Assembly: GCA_947568835.1 (NCBI GenBank)
Contig: OX387608.1
Span: forward strand, 1,712,001 to 1,776,000
Length of the DNA stretch: 64,000 bases
From: Protonemura montana
Lineage: Eukaryota; Arthropoda; Insecta; Plecoptera; Nemouridae
Reading direction: 5' to 3'
Positions 9,346 through 24,300 of the stretch are shown piece by piece. A program made the position numbers and the translations under genes. Below the pieces are notes generated by a model that was given only the letters and a program-made list of their open reading frames with translations, was not told the origin of the DNA and did no database searches. The stretch's first letter is position 1. Every line of letters starts with the position of its first letter.

Positions 9346-12300
9346 ATGGGGAATGGCATGAACAAGGTAAGGATGCGACGCATGACGCCATCCTATGAGC
9401 GCTTTGAAGGGACACTGGTCTTCACTTAGCACGGGTTTTAATGTTAGGGATATAGTCAAGGGTTGACCTTGCAGTAGGGCGCCCCTGACCTGGGGAAGAA
9501 GTCCCAAATTGGGGGACGAGGCGGGACGAGGGGGTCAGCTCGGCGCGGGTCGAGGGTTCGGATCGAAGCCCAGTGCGCGAGGATCTCAGGGGCACCGATT
9601 TGAGTCAAGTTCTTTTGTTGAAGTATCAACGATAAAGTGGTCTAATGTAAGCCGTGAAAACTGAGCAGGTTTCGGGAAAACTATTAAAAAATTCGAATAG
9701 CAATGCAGTATGAAAATTTGTGCATCTGTAATTTCTAGCTATGATAGATCTCAGCGTGGTCAACATATTTGCTAAACACCGTTACGTTTTGTTTCGTTTT
9801 TTGGCGTTTATTAACTTCGAAAAAAAATGGTTGTAAAAAATAAAAAATAATACACTTTTTATTTAAGTGTTTTCAAAGCGTTGATGGTCGCGTGATTTTG
9901 ATGTCTACTGAAGATTTGATTAAAGTCAGTCCAGTGGCGCACGAACACACGCTCACACATGACTGAATTTATTTATTATTTATTTATAAAGTTATTATTT
10001 ATTGAATTATTTTTAAAATTTACCAATGTGAATTTTCCAATTTGACCAAAATCTTGCATTCTAGCTGAAGTGTTTGTTGAAACTGTTGCCGTGACGACTT
10101 CCAATCACATGCAGTGAAATTAAAATGTTTCTGTGAGCTAGAGATCCAACTTATAGTTGAAAATTTTGTTGAAACTGTTGCCATGACGACTTCCAATCAC
10201 ATGCAGTGAAATTCAGATGTTTCTGTGAGCTAGAGATCCAACTTATAGTTCAACATTTTGTTGAAACTGTTGCTATGACGACTTCCAATCACATGCAGTG
10301 AAATTCAGATGTTTCTGTGAGCTAGAGATCCAACTTATAGTTGAACATTTTGTTGAAACAGTTCCCATGACGACTTCCAATCACATGCACTGAAATTCAG
10401 ATGTTTCTGTGAGCTAGAGATCCAACTTATAGTTGAACATTTTGTTGAAACTGTTGCCATGACGACTTCCAATCACATGCAGTGAAATTCAGATGTTTCT
10501 GTGAGCTAGAGATCCAACTTATAGTTCAACATTTTGTTGAAACTGTTGCTATGACGACTTCCAATCACATGCAGTGAAATTCAGATGTTTCTGCGAGCTA
10601 GAGATCCAACTTAAAGTTGAACATTTTGTTGAAACTGTTGCAATGACGACTTCCAATCACATGCAGTGAAATTCAGATGTTTCTGTGAGCTAGAGATCCA
10701 ACTTATAGTTGAACATTTTGTTGAAACTGTTGCCATGACGAATTCCAATCACATGCAGTGAAATTCAGATGTTTCTGTGAGCTAGAGATCCAACTTATAG
10801 CTGAACATTTTGGTAAAACCTGACCTAAATAGATGACCAATTAGCATGGTTAGGTTGGGTGCGGGCTAACCCAAAAACTGCGTTTGAATAAACCTTCACC
10901 ATTGATAAAGTAACAGGCACAAGCTACCAAACGTTGGGGAAATTTAATGTTAGATGAAATCTTACTTAAATTGCAAACGCTTGCAACGCGCGTTTTTTTA
11001 AATTATTATGTACACTATAACCTCTCTAAAATTGATGCCCAAACGGGGACTCGAACCCCGATCTCCACCTGTCACGGGTGTTGCTCTAACCAATTGAGCT
11101 ACTTGGACCCCGATCTCCACCTGTCGCGGGTGTTGCTCTAACCAATTGAGCTACTAGGACACTGGCTTTTTGAGACGATTTTATTGTATTTTAGGCATCA
11201 TTTTTTGAGACGGTTTTAGTGTTCCTAATAATTAAACTAGCTGCTATTAACTTAGCATTCATAAATCAGTTTCAACCATAATATATGGGATTTTGTTTTC
11301 TAAATAATTTTAGATGCGTTTGATTTGAATCTGAGTCCAAGAAATGCATGTGTGGAGATAAAGGAAGAGTTTTATACCAGAAGGCTTATTTTAAGTTGCT
11401 CAAGTCTTAGCAAGGATAAACAATACCGAACGGGTTGGCGTGAGATCACCGAAGTTAAGCAGCACTGCGCTGGGTCAGGTATTGAATGGGTGACCATCAT
11501 ACACATGACCAGTTCTGTTCAGAAGAGAGGTTGGAGGGATGAAAGTTAAGCAACACTGCGCTGAGTCATGTATTGGATGGGTGACCATCATACACATGAC
11601 CAGTTCTGTTTGGGAGAGAGGTTGGAGGGATGAAAGTTAAGCAACACTGCGCTGAGTCAGGTATTGGATGGATGACCATCATACACATGACCAGTTCTGT
11701 TTGGGAGAGAGGTTGGAGGGATGTAAGTTAAGCAACACTGCGCTGAGTCAGGTATTGGATGGATGACCATCATACACATGACCAGTTCTGTTTGGGAGAG
11801 AGGTTGGAGGGATGAAAGTTAGTACAACAACTTCACTTGCCTTGCTTATCAACCTCTCGACAGCATGGATTTGTGGAGGAATCCTGTTGTTCGCGTTGTA
11901 CCGTCCTTCGGAAGGGACGTTAAGCCGGTGGTCCCCTTGGTCTTCGACAGGAGTAGGCTACGTGCCGGTACCAGGTTTTGCCTCCTCCCTTCTAGGCTAT
12001 GTTAGGTTCATCATCATCCACTCATTCACCGACGCCATTAGACCAGTGCCGCAGGGCCTGTTGTCAAAACAGTGCGTCGTTAAACACCACAAATGAATGA
12101 ATGAAATGAACTGCAAGTTACTTGATGCAATTGCAATGCAATGACGTCACGTCATGCAATTGCAAAGTAATGACGTCACATCGTGCAATTATTCGGCTGA
12201 TTGCGCAGCGCAATGACGTGTGTCATTATCATGATTGCTTTGTACGATGACTGCATTATGACGTCATTGTTTGGAAACAAAGCCTCGTTCAGTTGAGTTG

Positions 12301-15300
12301 TAGTTGAGCGTGGTTTTGTTTGTCATGGGGTTGGTACCTCTCATGTTTTCTAAAAGATTTTTCAAGTTTTCTAAAGTAAACATTTGGTCCTGGGAACTTT
12401 ATTTGTGTTTCAGACTCTTAATGTGTCCGGATTTTATTTATGCAAACTTTGATAAGATTTTACCAAAGTTCGCGGCCAGGGCTTGTTTTAAGGGATTTTG
12501 AGAAATTTTTGAGAAATTTTTGAGGGCATTTTGAGAGCATTTTGAGAGCTTTTTAAGGGCATTTTGAAGGCATTTTGAGGGCATTTTTAGAGCTTTTTAA
12601 GGGCATTTTGAGGGAATTTTTAGAGCGTTTTCAGGGCATTTTGAGGGCATTTTGAGAGCATTTTCAGTGAATTTTGAGGGCATTTTGAGAGCATTTTGAG
12701 AGCATTTTGAGAGCTTTTTGAGGGTATTTTGAGGGCATTTTAAGGCATTTTTGAAGGCATTTTGAGAGCTTCTTAAGGGCATTTTGAGGGCATTTTGAGG
12801 TAATTTTGAGAGCATTTTAAGGGGATTGTCGGGAGAAGATGGAGTCATTTTAAGGGGATTGTCGGGAGAAGATGGAGTCATTTTAAGGGTAAATGTAACG
12901 GAATTTGTGAGGTGATTTTAGTGACATTTGCGATCAGGACATTTGAGAGGTAAAGCAATGAAAACGTCCCGTGTACAGGAACAAGTGCAGGCCAACAATC
13001 CACTGAATGCATTAGAGAAATGTCAGATTAGAATATCTTCATGTCGCGTTACATTCGGCTGAATTTTAGCGTCAAGGTCGCTGTAATTTTACTCGAGCAA
13101 TTAGTAAGTTGTTAGAAAGTCACGAGGCTAAAACTAGAAACTAATTAGGCTTTGTTGCCTAGCAACCATCAAGTAGGCAGTGGATCGTGAACAATTATTC
13201 AGTAATTTGTTATTTACGTAAATATGGGCAAAATAATGCACACATTTCAAGATTGAGATCGATGCCCAAACGCGGACTCGAACCCCGAACCTGTCGCGGG
13301 TGTTACTCTAACCAATTGAGGACCCCAATCTCCACCTGTCGCGGGTGTTGCTCTAACCAATTGAGCTACTTGGACCCCGATCTCCACCTGTCGCGGGTGT
13401 TGCTCTAACCAATTGAGCTACTTGGACCCCGATCTCCACCTGTCGCGGGTGTTACTCTAACCAATTGAGCTACTTGGACCCCGATCTCCACCTGTCGCAG
13501 GTGTTGCTTTAACCCATTGAGCTACTTGGACCCCGATCTCCACCTGTCGCGGGTGTTGCTCTAACCAATTGAGCTATTTAGACCCCGATCTCCACCTGTC
13601 GCGGGTGTTGCTCTAACCAATTGAGCTACTTGGACCCCGATCTCCACCTGTCGCGGGTGTTGCTCTAACCAATTGAGCTACTTGGACCCCGATCTCCACC
13701 TGTCGCGGGTGTTGCTCTAACCAATTGAGCTACTTGAACCCCGATCTCCACCTGTCCCGGGTGTTGCTCTAACCAATTGAGCTACTTGGACCCCGATCTC
13801 CACCTGTCACGGGTGTTACTCTAACCAATTGAGCTACTTGGACCCCGATCTCCACCTGTCACGGGTGTTGCTCTAACCAATTGAGCTACTTGGACCCCGA
13901 TCTCCACCTGTCGCGGGTGTTGCTCTAACCAATTGAGCTACTTGGACCCCGATCTCCACCTGTCACGGGTGTTGCTCTAACCAATTGAGCTACTTGGACC
14001 CCGATCTCCACCTGTCGCGGGTGTTGCTCTAACCAATTGAGCTACTTGGACCCCGATCTCCACCTGTCACAGGTGTTGCTCTAACCAATTGAGCTACTAT
14101 TTTGATGGGACTTCAGGGAAATTAGTTTCTATCGACAGAATGTGACCCTGTTCATGACCGGCGTTGATTGGATTACCACGTCATCAAATTTTAAAATTAA
14201 TTAAACGCATCCTACTTTCCTGTGACCTGCACTAATTAACGACGTCATTATTTCGTTTGTCAATTGATATTTATCAGCAAAGTGTGATGTTGCCTAGCAA
14301 CACAGAGACGAGTTGGATCATAAACTAAACCAGAGTCAAGCGCTGATCGCTGTTTTGCCAGCAACATTAGAAAGTAACGTTGGGTAATTAGTTTAATTAC
14401 TCGCTGTACTCACCTTCACTGAGTGTGCAATGAGAGTTACTGTCTTATTGCTGGCTTTTAAATCAAGATTCGATTAAAATAATTGCAAGGACAAAAGTTT
14501 TTCGGATAATTATATGACAATGAGAAGAGAAAGTCTGCAAGAAAAGGAAGAGAGAAGAAGTTTTAAAGTTGTGAACAAATATACATGACATTAAATAATT
14601 ACTTGGATAGGAAAATAATGAAGTTTAAAAATATAATTAGAGTCGTAGCGCTAGTGTAAAACGTGCTGCTGAGCAAACGAGGCCGGCAACACGTGGTAAC
14701 AGTAGGTGCCACCCGATGGCGCTTGCTGCTGAGCAAACGAGGCCGGCAACACGTGGTAACGGTAGGTGCCGCCTGATGGCGCTTGCTGATGAGCAAACGA
14801 GGCCGGCAACACGTTGTAACGGTAGGTGCCACCAGATGGCGCTTGCTGCTGAGCAAACGAGGCCGGCAACACGTGGTAACGGTAGGTGCCACCCGATGGC
14901 GCTTGCTGCTGAGCAAACGAGGCCGGCAACACGTGGTAACAGTAGGTGCCACCCGATGGCGCTTGCTGCTGAGCAAACGAGGCTGGCAACACGTGGTAAC
15001 GGTAGGTGCCACCAGATGGCGCTTGCTGCTGAGCAAACGAGACCGGCAACACGTGGTAACGGTAGGTGCCACCCGATGGCGCTTGCTGCTGAGAAAACGA
15101 GGCCGGCAACACGTGGTAACGGTAGGTGCCACCCGATGGCGCTTGCTGCTGAGCAAACGAGGCCGGCAACACGTGGTAACGGTAGGTGCCACCCGATGGC
15201 GCTTGCTGCTGAGCAAACGAGGCTGGCAACACGTGGTAACAGTAGGTGCCACCAGATGGCGCTTGCTGCTGAGCAAACGAGGCCGGCAACACGTGGTAAC

Positions 15301-18300
15301 GGTAGGTGCCACCAGATGGCGCTAGCAGCTGTCTTAAAAAAAACTTTACAATTAAATAATTACGACTCAAAATATCGCGATACATGTTTATCAATCGTTG
15401 AGGTAAGCATTAATAAAGATTAATTGAGTGTAAACCAGTCTCAAATGCGAGTAATCTGCGAGAAATAACGAAATGTAATTTCTTAACACTGGAAGCGACG
15501 GTGGCTCCACCTGGCTGCATCATAGATTTTGTCAAAATTTTCTCAAATCAAATAAAATTGAAGTCAGGCAATCCATTGTTAGCAACAGGTAGGAATCTCT
15601 AAATCCCAGGTGTCCCTATGATTTCAATGCTAATTTCAGAGTTTTTGAAACATACTTTCAACCAATTTTGACCATTAAAGCGGTGAAAACCACAAAAACT
15701 ACCAATAAAAACACTTGTAATAGCACGGTCTCTTTGAGAGAAGTGAAAATCAGGGACTCTCAAGATGGCGGCCGTGGCTTCAAAGTATCTCCATGGCAAC
15801 CGCTATCCAGGCTAGGAAATAAATTGACAAGAAATGGAAGTCTGAATCTCTTCGAAACACGAAACGTAAATCCAGCGTCAACTCCCCGAGGACCGACAGT
15901 AACTTGATAAACTATTTGACAGTTCTCCTGGGGGAGATGAAGGGAGATGAAGGGGGAGGGGAGGGGGAGGATCCCCTGCTGGCTCCAGCACACACTATTG
16001 GCAACCACTATAGACCTGTGGAGCGTTGGAACCAACATAACCTAACAAAACAAGACGTTCAATATTCAGGGACATCCGTCTTTAACGTAAACAAATTACT
16101 CGTGGCAAGAAGAAATCTGCCATCTGGTATCAAGTTGATGCAATGTTATTATAACTAGCCCAGTTCACTCCCAGTAACGAATTTATTTATCTGTGGTGTT
16201 TAACGACGCACTGTTTTGACATCTGGCCATGCGGCACTGGTCTAATGGCGTCGGTGAATGAGAGGATGATGAACCTAACCTATCCTTGAAAGAAGGAGGG
16301 GAAACCCGTTGCCGGCACGTAGCCTACTACTGTCGAAGACCAAGGGGACCACCGGCTTAACGTCCCTTCCGAAGGACGGTACAACGCGAACAACAGGATT
16401 CCTCCACAAATCCATGCTGTCGAGAGGTTGATAAGCAAGGCGAGTGAAGTTGCTGTACTAACTTTCATCCCTCCAACCTCTCTCCCAAACAGAACTGGTC
16501 ATGTGTATGATGGTCACCCATCCAATACCTGACTCAGCGCCGTGTTGCTTAACTTTCATCCCTCCAACCTCTCTCCCGAACAGAACTGGTCATGTGTATG
16601 ATGGTCACCCATTCAATACCTGACTCAGCGCAGTGTTGCTTAACTTTCATCCCTCCAACCTCTCTCCCGAACAGAACTGGTCATGTTCATGATGGTCACC
16701 CACCCAATACCTGACTCAGCGCAGTGTTGCTTAACTTCGGCGATCTCATGAGAACGAATGTTTCCAACACGCCAAACCGTTCTGTCCCATTAACGAGGAG
16801 CGAGAGACAATGTTCCCCAAACCCCGGACCACTAGCGCTCCACACGGGACAAATTACACTCTTCCTAATGACAGGAAGCATTTCCCTTGAAAGAAAGTCG
16901 ACTAACTTTCCTCGAGCACCGCCTTCCTGTATCGTTCCCTCATTCTCTGGTCCCAAGTCAAACAGGAAGCGAATAGGAAGTCGTGTTCCTTGAAATGGAT
17001 TCTGAGCGCTCCATGGCTGAGCAGTGAAATGATTTACTATTCTGCGTTTTCTGTTTCTTTAATGCTTTTATGCGAGGAAGTATTCGTTGCCAACTTTTTT
17101 GAAGAAAAAATATGTCAAGCGTCGGAGGTATAATGGTATCCATGGAGATGCTAAGATACTGAACGGTTTGTCATGTTAGAAACACTAGTGCTAGTGATAC
17201 CACTAAGTTAAGCAAGACTGTGCTGGGTCAGGTATTGGATGGGTGACCATTATACACATGGCCAGTTCTGTTCGGGAGAGAGGTTGGAGGGATGAAAGTT
17301 AAGCAACACTGCGCTGGATCAGGTATTGAATGGGTGACCATCATACACATGACCAGTTCTGTTCGGGAGAGAGGTTGGAGGGATACAAGTTAAGCAACAC
17401 TGCGCTGAGTCAGGTATTGGATGGGTGACCATCATACACATGACCAGCTCTGTTCGGGAGAGAGGTTGGAGGGATGAAAGTTAGTACAGCAACTTCACTC
17501 GCCTTGCTTATCAACCTCTCGACAGCATGGATTTGTGGAGGAATCCTGTTGTTCGCGTTATACCGTCCTTCGGAAGGGACGTTAAGCCGGTGGTCCCCTT
17601 GCTCTTCAACAGGAGTAGGCTACGTGCCGGCACCAGGTTTCCCCTCCTCCCTTCTAGACTAGGTTAGGTTCATCATCATTCACTCATTCACCGACGCCAT
17701 TAGACCAGTGCCGCATGACCAGATGTCAAAACAGTGCGTCGTTAAACACAACTAATCAATCAAAACAAGTCTATGCGGATGAAAACACTTTCCCTGCTAA
17801 CATGCTTTAAATTTATTTTGTGGTTTGGGTGGGTGCAATAAGGTGGGTGGGTTTGGGTGGGTATCGACCCTACAAGGTTCGTGATCGACCTCCCCCCCCC
17901 CCCCCCCCCCCCGAGGCTGGCTTCGTGTGGTCATATCGTGCCGACACCGGGTTCGACTCCCCAATGCGGCACGGAGCCGAATTTAACTTTTGGCAGTTTG
18001 TGACGGTGTGATGAGGAGGGGGGGGGGGGGGGGGGGGTGACACGTGAGGAAGTTGGCACATCCCGTCCCTTGGGATTTTTATTTCAGTTCAAATAGTTTT
18101 TTTTACATTTTCCAAGTTTTTGGGGTAAAATAAGAAACGTGTATTTTTTAATAAAATGAATGCTTAATTTGTGATGGGTGTCTTGGATACACATTTGAAT
18201 TGTTTTTACAGTTTTATTTCCACTTAAGATTGGATATGCTTTTTTAGTTTTTTAAGAATCATCAACGCAAAGGGAAAAAGTAGACAAGATTTTCAAACAA

Positions 18301-21300
18301 AAAAATCTACCCTCGTTTATTAAAATTCCTATAATTTGGACATCATTTGGACATGCAATGAGGTTTGTATTGTGTTCCGGGCTCCTCGATTGTCTCAGAA
18401 AACAAGCGTCATCTCAACAAACCCAAATACAGTCCACCAAATAACAGGACCATTCTTTAAAAGACAAAGAAGTGACCCGAAAACATTTTCAAATTTCATT
18501 ATCGCGTCTAACGGGGGCGCTCGATGTCTCCCATTAGAAGCACGACGTGGTCGAGTTATTTCATCGTGGAATTCAATTTGGGGCAACGACACGCACCCTT
18601 TTCACTGCCAGCTCGTCGCTCTGCGCTGTCCGCTTTGCCATTCGATCAAATTATAAAGATTCAGGAGCAACATTCTCCTGGCGAAGAAAGGAATTGCTGA
18701 ACTGAAATTACTCCCAAGATGAAAGTATCTGTGAGTTCTTGGGAAATGTTGGTTTGCTGCGATGAAATCGACTTGACCACTTTCTTTCAACAGACCAAGC
18801 AAGTTGCTTTTTTCATTTTCATAATCAAATTACAAGAGTCAACAATTTCTAGCAACTTCTATCAAATCAGCGCTGCCAGCGTCGGCTCATATTGATTTAT
18901 TCACCACGAGTCTCGGTCTGAATTATGATCCGCGAAGCATATAAAAGTAAACGATAACATGTTTTTGTTGAGAGATATTTTGACCGTTAAAACCGTTACT
19001 TCGAGTGTGTTCAAATTGTGCCCAAACATTTTCCAGTCCAATGAGTCAACCCACTTCCGTCGCATCAATAACTCTGACTGTCACTGGGACACGACACTAT
19101 ATGATTCGGAAACCAACCGTTTGTTGACAGCGTGCTTTATCGAACATCTAGTGCATGCCACTTTTATATATTAAATGCTGTCAAATATTGATATTTTATT
19201 GACTAAACATTTATTTCGTTGGAAAGTCCCGCCATTATGGCGCAGGGGTCGTTCACTTATTTCCTTATCGCATAAACAACCGAGCGTTACCATAGCAACC
19301 AGTCATGGCCGCCAAATATTTCCTGATTCTTATATAAATACCAGTTTTGAAGTTGATTACTTTAAGTTTTGTGTTATTTTGTACTCATATATAACATCAA
19401 AACAATGTATTTTAACGGTAAGCTAAATTCTAATGTTTGGTCAGCCTACAAAATAAACAATTGCTGTTTAAAATCCTGGCAAATCACACAAATCCTTTTA
19501 TATGTCAGCTAAAAGCTTGTTAGCTCAGAGCGATTTACTGTCAATATCACAGTGCGTCTGTCTCCCTATTAATTCACGGCCACAGAGAGTTCAGCGTAGT
19601 CAGCTGTTCTAGCGGGCGGCTGCGAGCGCCTCGGCTCGGTGGGTCGTGGGATCGATACCAGCTCGCACGCCAGGAAACTTTGGCACAATGGCCCGACGCT
19701 GCCGACGCTGCCGACGCCGACGTTACATGTATTGGTAGAGAGAATTGGGTTTTGTTTCTAACGGGCTTTACTCTCCTCGTTTTCTTGGGGAAGCCTTCAG
19801 AAAGAAGTATATACCATTTTACCGTTAAATTATAAAATCTATTTGTATTTTGTCACTGAACAAAGCAAACCAAGTTCAGCATAGAGGTCGCTATTCTCTA
19901 AGCAAGTTAGCTCCTGATTAGGAACTGGTTTTAGATCCATTAGTACCACGTGACCTGCCAAGCACCTTCTAGCCTAGCAATGTCGGCAATTTTCGGGAAT
20001 TGGTTTACAGATAAATGAATTTTTTATGATGCATACGATTACCTGCGATAACCTGCAACAACCTGTGATTTCAATGCTAATTTGAGAGTTTTTCGACAAC
20101 CAATCAAACCAATTTTGACCATTAAAGCGGTGAAAACCACGAAAACTACCGATGAAGACACTTGAAATAGCACGGTCTCTTTGCGAAAACTAAAACTGAG
20201 AGACTCTCAAGATGGCGGCCTTGGCTTCAAAGTATCTCCATGGCAACCGCTATCCAGGTGACTTGAGATCAGTGAAGTGTAACAAAGTTGGCCAGCGACA
20301 GCAACATTTCTAAAAAGAAACCCGCAGGGAGAAGATACCAATTTCCCGGAGACATCTGCCAAGCTGGTCTCGCCCCACCCCTATTCGGACTCCAATCTCG
20401 CCAGACCTGTCATCTGCCCCCCCCCCCCCCCCCCCTCATCCTGTAAGACGTCAGAACTCCCCCGTGTGCCTACAATCTTTGTACAGAGATTCCAAGTACT
20501 TTCCAATCCGTGAATCTGACCTGACGTCTGCTGCAGCTCTTACCTTATTTATCCCTCGAGGACCGTCAGTCGCGTAGGTCTGGAGCCAGGTCTGGAGCAA
20601 AGATCCTCCAATATGACGGGACTCAGAATGCTTGGCTCAGTTCTTGTAGAGTGAATTAGTCAGCCATGCCGCTATACGACCTGGATTGATTGATTTGCAG
20701 TGTTTGGCATAGCACTGTTTTGATAACTGGCCGTGTGGCACTGGTCTAATGGCGTCGGTGAATGAGTGGGTGATAATAATCTAACTTAGCTTAAAAGGAG
20801 GGAGGGGAAACCCTGTGCCGGCACGTAGCATACTCCTGTCGAAGACCAAGGGGACCACAGGCTTAACGTCCCTTCCGAAGGACGGTACAACGCGAACAAC
20901 AGAATTCCTCTACAAATCCATGCTGTCGAGAGGTTGATAAGCAAGGCGAGTGAAGTTGCTGTACTAACTTTCATCACTCCAACCTCTCTCCCGAACAGAA
21001 CTGATCATGTGTATGATGGTCACCCATCCAATACTTGACCCAGCGCAGTGTTGCTTAACTTTCATCCCTCCAACCTCTCTCCCGAACCGAACTGGTCATG
21101 TGTATGATGGTCACCCATCCAATACTTGACCCAGCGCAGTGTTGCTTAACTTTCATCCCTCCAACCTCTCTCCCGAACCGAACTGGTCATGTGTATGATG
21201 GTCACCCATCCAATACATGACTCAGCGCAGTGTTGCTTAACTCCGGCTGCATGCGCACCAAAACAATTACGCGCCGGGCAATTAGCACGCAGTTGGCACG

Positions 21301-24300
21301 ACGCCCTGGTTGGCGTCGCGATGGCAAAAAACGACGCCAACGCGAACGTCAAGGCCTAACAGGCGTCGGGCGTCGAGCAACTTCTTGGCACACGCAGGTC
21401 CATTGGGTTCTAATGATGGCTTATCTAGACTCATGGGACCTGACAATGTGTTCTCATCAGACTTGGATATCTGATTAACAAAGTGGCTCTGCAGGGATAT
21501 GAGTGTTGTCATCATATTAGTTGATGATGATTATTTGGGCTTTAACTTAGCACTGTTTTGACGACTGGTCATGTGGCACTGGTCTAATGGCGTCGGTGAA
21601 TGAGTGGATGATGATGAGGATGATGATGAACCTGACCTAGTTTGGAAGGGAGGAGGGTAAACCCGGTGCTGGCACGTAGCCTACTCCTGTCGAAGAGCAC
21701 CAAGGGGACAACCGAAACTAAAAATACCGCTTTGAATGATAATTAAGGTAAAAAAAATAAAAATGGGCAAGAATTTTTTTTATCAACAAAATATATATTT
21801 TATGAATAAAATTGTAATAACTTTCAAGTGAATTTGTTTTAATTTCTCTACCTTGACTACAGCCGATGCAATGCCGTCCCGCCGTTTCGGGGCGAACCAT
21901 TTGACTAACCCGTGATCTCAAGAGATACAGGGGAGGCGACATTGTCTGTGATCTTCTTCAGTTCTTAGAGTTGGTTGAAATCAGTGAACGCAGCAAGTTC
22001 ACTCTGATGATTCTCTTTTATCTCAGCTGCAAATATAAACGCAGGGTTAAATATTCAGGTTGAAAAGCCAGAAGAGCGGAGGAGTTATACAGCTTTAAAA
22101 CTTTAAACCTTTACAGCCTCGTTCCTGAATACGATGAAAACTTTCCCTCGAGGCTCATTTTCATTTCATTCACAACGCAAAGAAAATGCGGAAAATGTAG
22201 CCTGAAAACACACCTATTGTTTTATTTATATTTCATGATTGTTTTCATTTCATTTCAATCGATACCAGCAGCGTACGAATGTTGTTTAGGTTCACACAGG
22301 AAATGGTCGCCAAGGACCCACCGGTATTTTGTAAAGTCGAGACGTGCCAGGAAAATCTTTGATGCCCACCGAGGGTTGACTCCTCTCTCAAGCTTACAAA
22401 AATATCTCACAAGAAAACATTGTAAGCTTCAGCAAGAAAAATATCCGAACTCCACATTTCGAAATCCAAGATGTGAAAACATAAAGCCAACGAAGCAAGC
22501 AGACCAAGACGGTATTACCAGAAACAACACACCTGAGACCAACCCCACATAACCTCACTAAATTGAAAGAAAAAAACAGACAGAAAACAACTGAACGTCT
22601 ATTTTATTAACCCCGTATCTTCTACGTCAGCTTTATGTGTCTCTAGCGTTCCAAGTTTTCTCTCTCAAGGGATTTAATTTAATTGCAAAGCTTTATTTCT
22701 TAGACAAAAACACTGAGTAATGCGTCATGTCTCTCAATTTCACTGAACGATATGCAAATGGCGGCAGCTTTTCTTTTTGCTCCATCGTCCACAGCCCTCT
22801 AGTGACAAAGAGGCGCCGTCACGGTTCGTGCACGAGATGATAATTCACAAGGCGGTGACGGGGATGAGGTGACGTCTTGAATAATCGTCAGCTCGATCGC
22901 TAGGGAAACAAAAGATATTTTACTTGGAGCGGAGAACGAAGTCTTGTGTTTGATCGATTAAACAGCAGCGGTCTCTGTTAGGGAGCTCATAGCAATACAC
23001 CTTGCAGTGGTCGCAAATATAAGTGCACAAAGTTTCATAGACATGCCATGTCATTCCCCTATTTTTGTCTGATCGCAGGTGATTCCCGGCCTTTATGTCG
23101 GGAACTACCGGGACTCCAAGGACAACTCGCAGCTGGACCATTATGAGATCACACATATCGTCGCCATCCATGACGCGGCCCGAAAGCTACACCTGGTGAG
23201 TTGCATTTCAACCTCATGTCATAGTTAAACCACTGGATCCTATGCTCTATCCATGTTATTTGAGATCAGCTGACTGGATCCTATGCTCTATCCAGGTTAT
23301 TTGAGATCAGCTGACTGGATCCTATGCTCTATCCAGGTTATTTGAGATCAGCTAGCTGGATCCTATGCTCTATCCAGGTTATTTGAGATCAGCTGGCTGG
23401 ATCCTATACTCTATCCAGGTTATTTGAGATCAGCTGGCTGGATCCTGTGCTCTATCCGGGTTATTTGAGATCAGCTGGCTGGATCCTATGCTCTATCCGG
23501 GTTATTTACGATCAGCTGACTGGATATTTGAGCAGGTATATGTTGTTGCAGGACAAGCACTACCTGTGCGTGATGGCGTCTGACACACCTGACCAGAACC
23601 TCGCCCAATATTTTCCTCTCTGCAACGACTTCATCCACGCTGCTCGACTCAGAGGGGGCAACGTCCTCATTCACTGGTTAGTAGACACTAGATCAATTGG
23701 ACACCAATACTTCGGGAGAGTCCTTACCGAAGTTAAGCAACACTGCGCTGAGTCAGGTTTTTGATGGGTCACCATCATACACATGAACAGTTCTGTTCGG
23801 GAGAGAGGTTGGAGGGATGAAAGTTAAGCAACACTGCGCTGGGTCAGGTATTGGATGGGTGACCATCATACACATGACCAGTTCTGTTCGGGAGAGAGGT
23901 TGGAGAGATGAAAGTTAAGCAACACTACGCTGGGTCAGGTATTGGATGGTTGACCATCATACACATTACCAGTTCTGTTCGTGAGAGAGGTTGGAGCGAT
24001 GAAAGTTAGTACAGCAACTTCACTCGCCTTGCTTATCAACCTCTCGACAGCATGGATTTGTGGAGGAATCCTGTTGTTCGCGTTGTACCGTCCTTCGGAA
24101 GGGACGTTAAGCCTGTGGTACCCTTGGTGCTCTTCGACAGGAGTAGGCTACGTGCCGGCACCGGGTTTACCCTCCTCTCTTCTTGGCTAGGTTAGGTTCA
24201 TCATCATCATCTACTCATTCACCGACGCCATTCTACCAGTGCCACGTGGCACGTTGTCAAAACAGTGCGTCGTTAAACACCAGTAATAAAAAAAGCATTC

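Larger units (their letters stand above)
9367..23078 (+). other. DUSP22 intron 1: inventory of stretches with no named repeat
   Basis: The repeats inside this intron are listed separately. Between them, 9367-10060 holds a GC-rich patch (9480-9600) then AT-rich DNA. 13.0-13.26, 14.1-14.64, 17.8-20.05 and 21.72-23.07 kb show no recognisable gene. 17885-17913 is a C-run, 18016-18040 a G-run and 20418-20437 a C-run. 19600-19680 has a tRNA-like B-box remnant (GGGATCGATACC). A short ORF at 22217-22552 has no recognisable family. Confidence 0.5.

Noticed and set aside
11405..12100. Genuine 5S rRNA gene
   Set aside because: Only the 3' two-thirds resemble 5S rRNA, and that part is divergent, tandemly repeated and joined to a SINE body.
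14599..15423. ORFs of about 240 codons on both strands
   Set aside because: The 60-bp monomer is a multiple of three and lacks stops. There are no flanking exons or conserved protein.
22217..22552. 111-codon ORF with a hydrophobic start, possible secreted peptide
   Set aside because: No recognisable family, no splice context and no repeat support. It lies in a large intron on the same strand as DUSP22.
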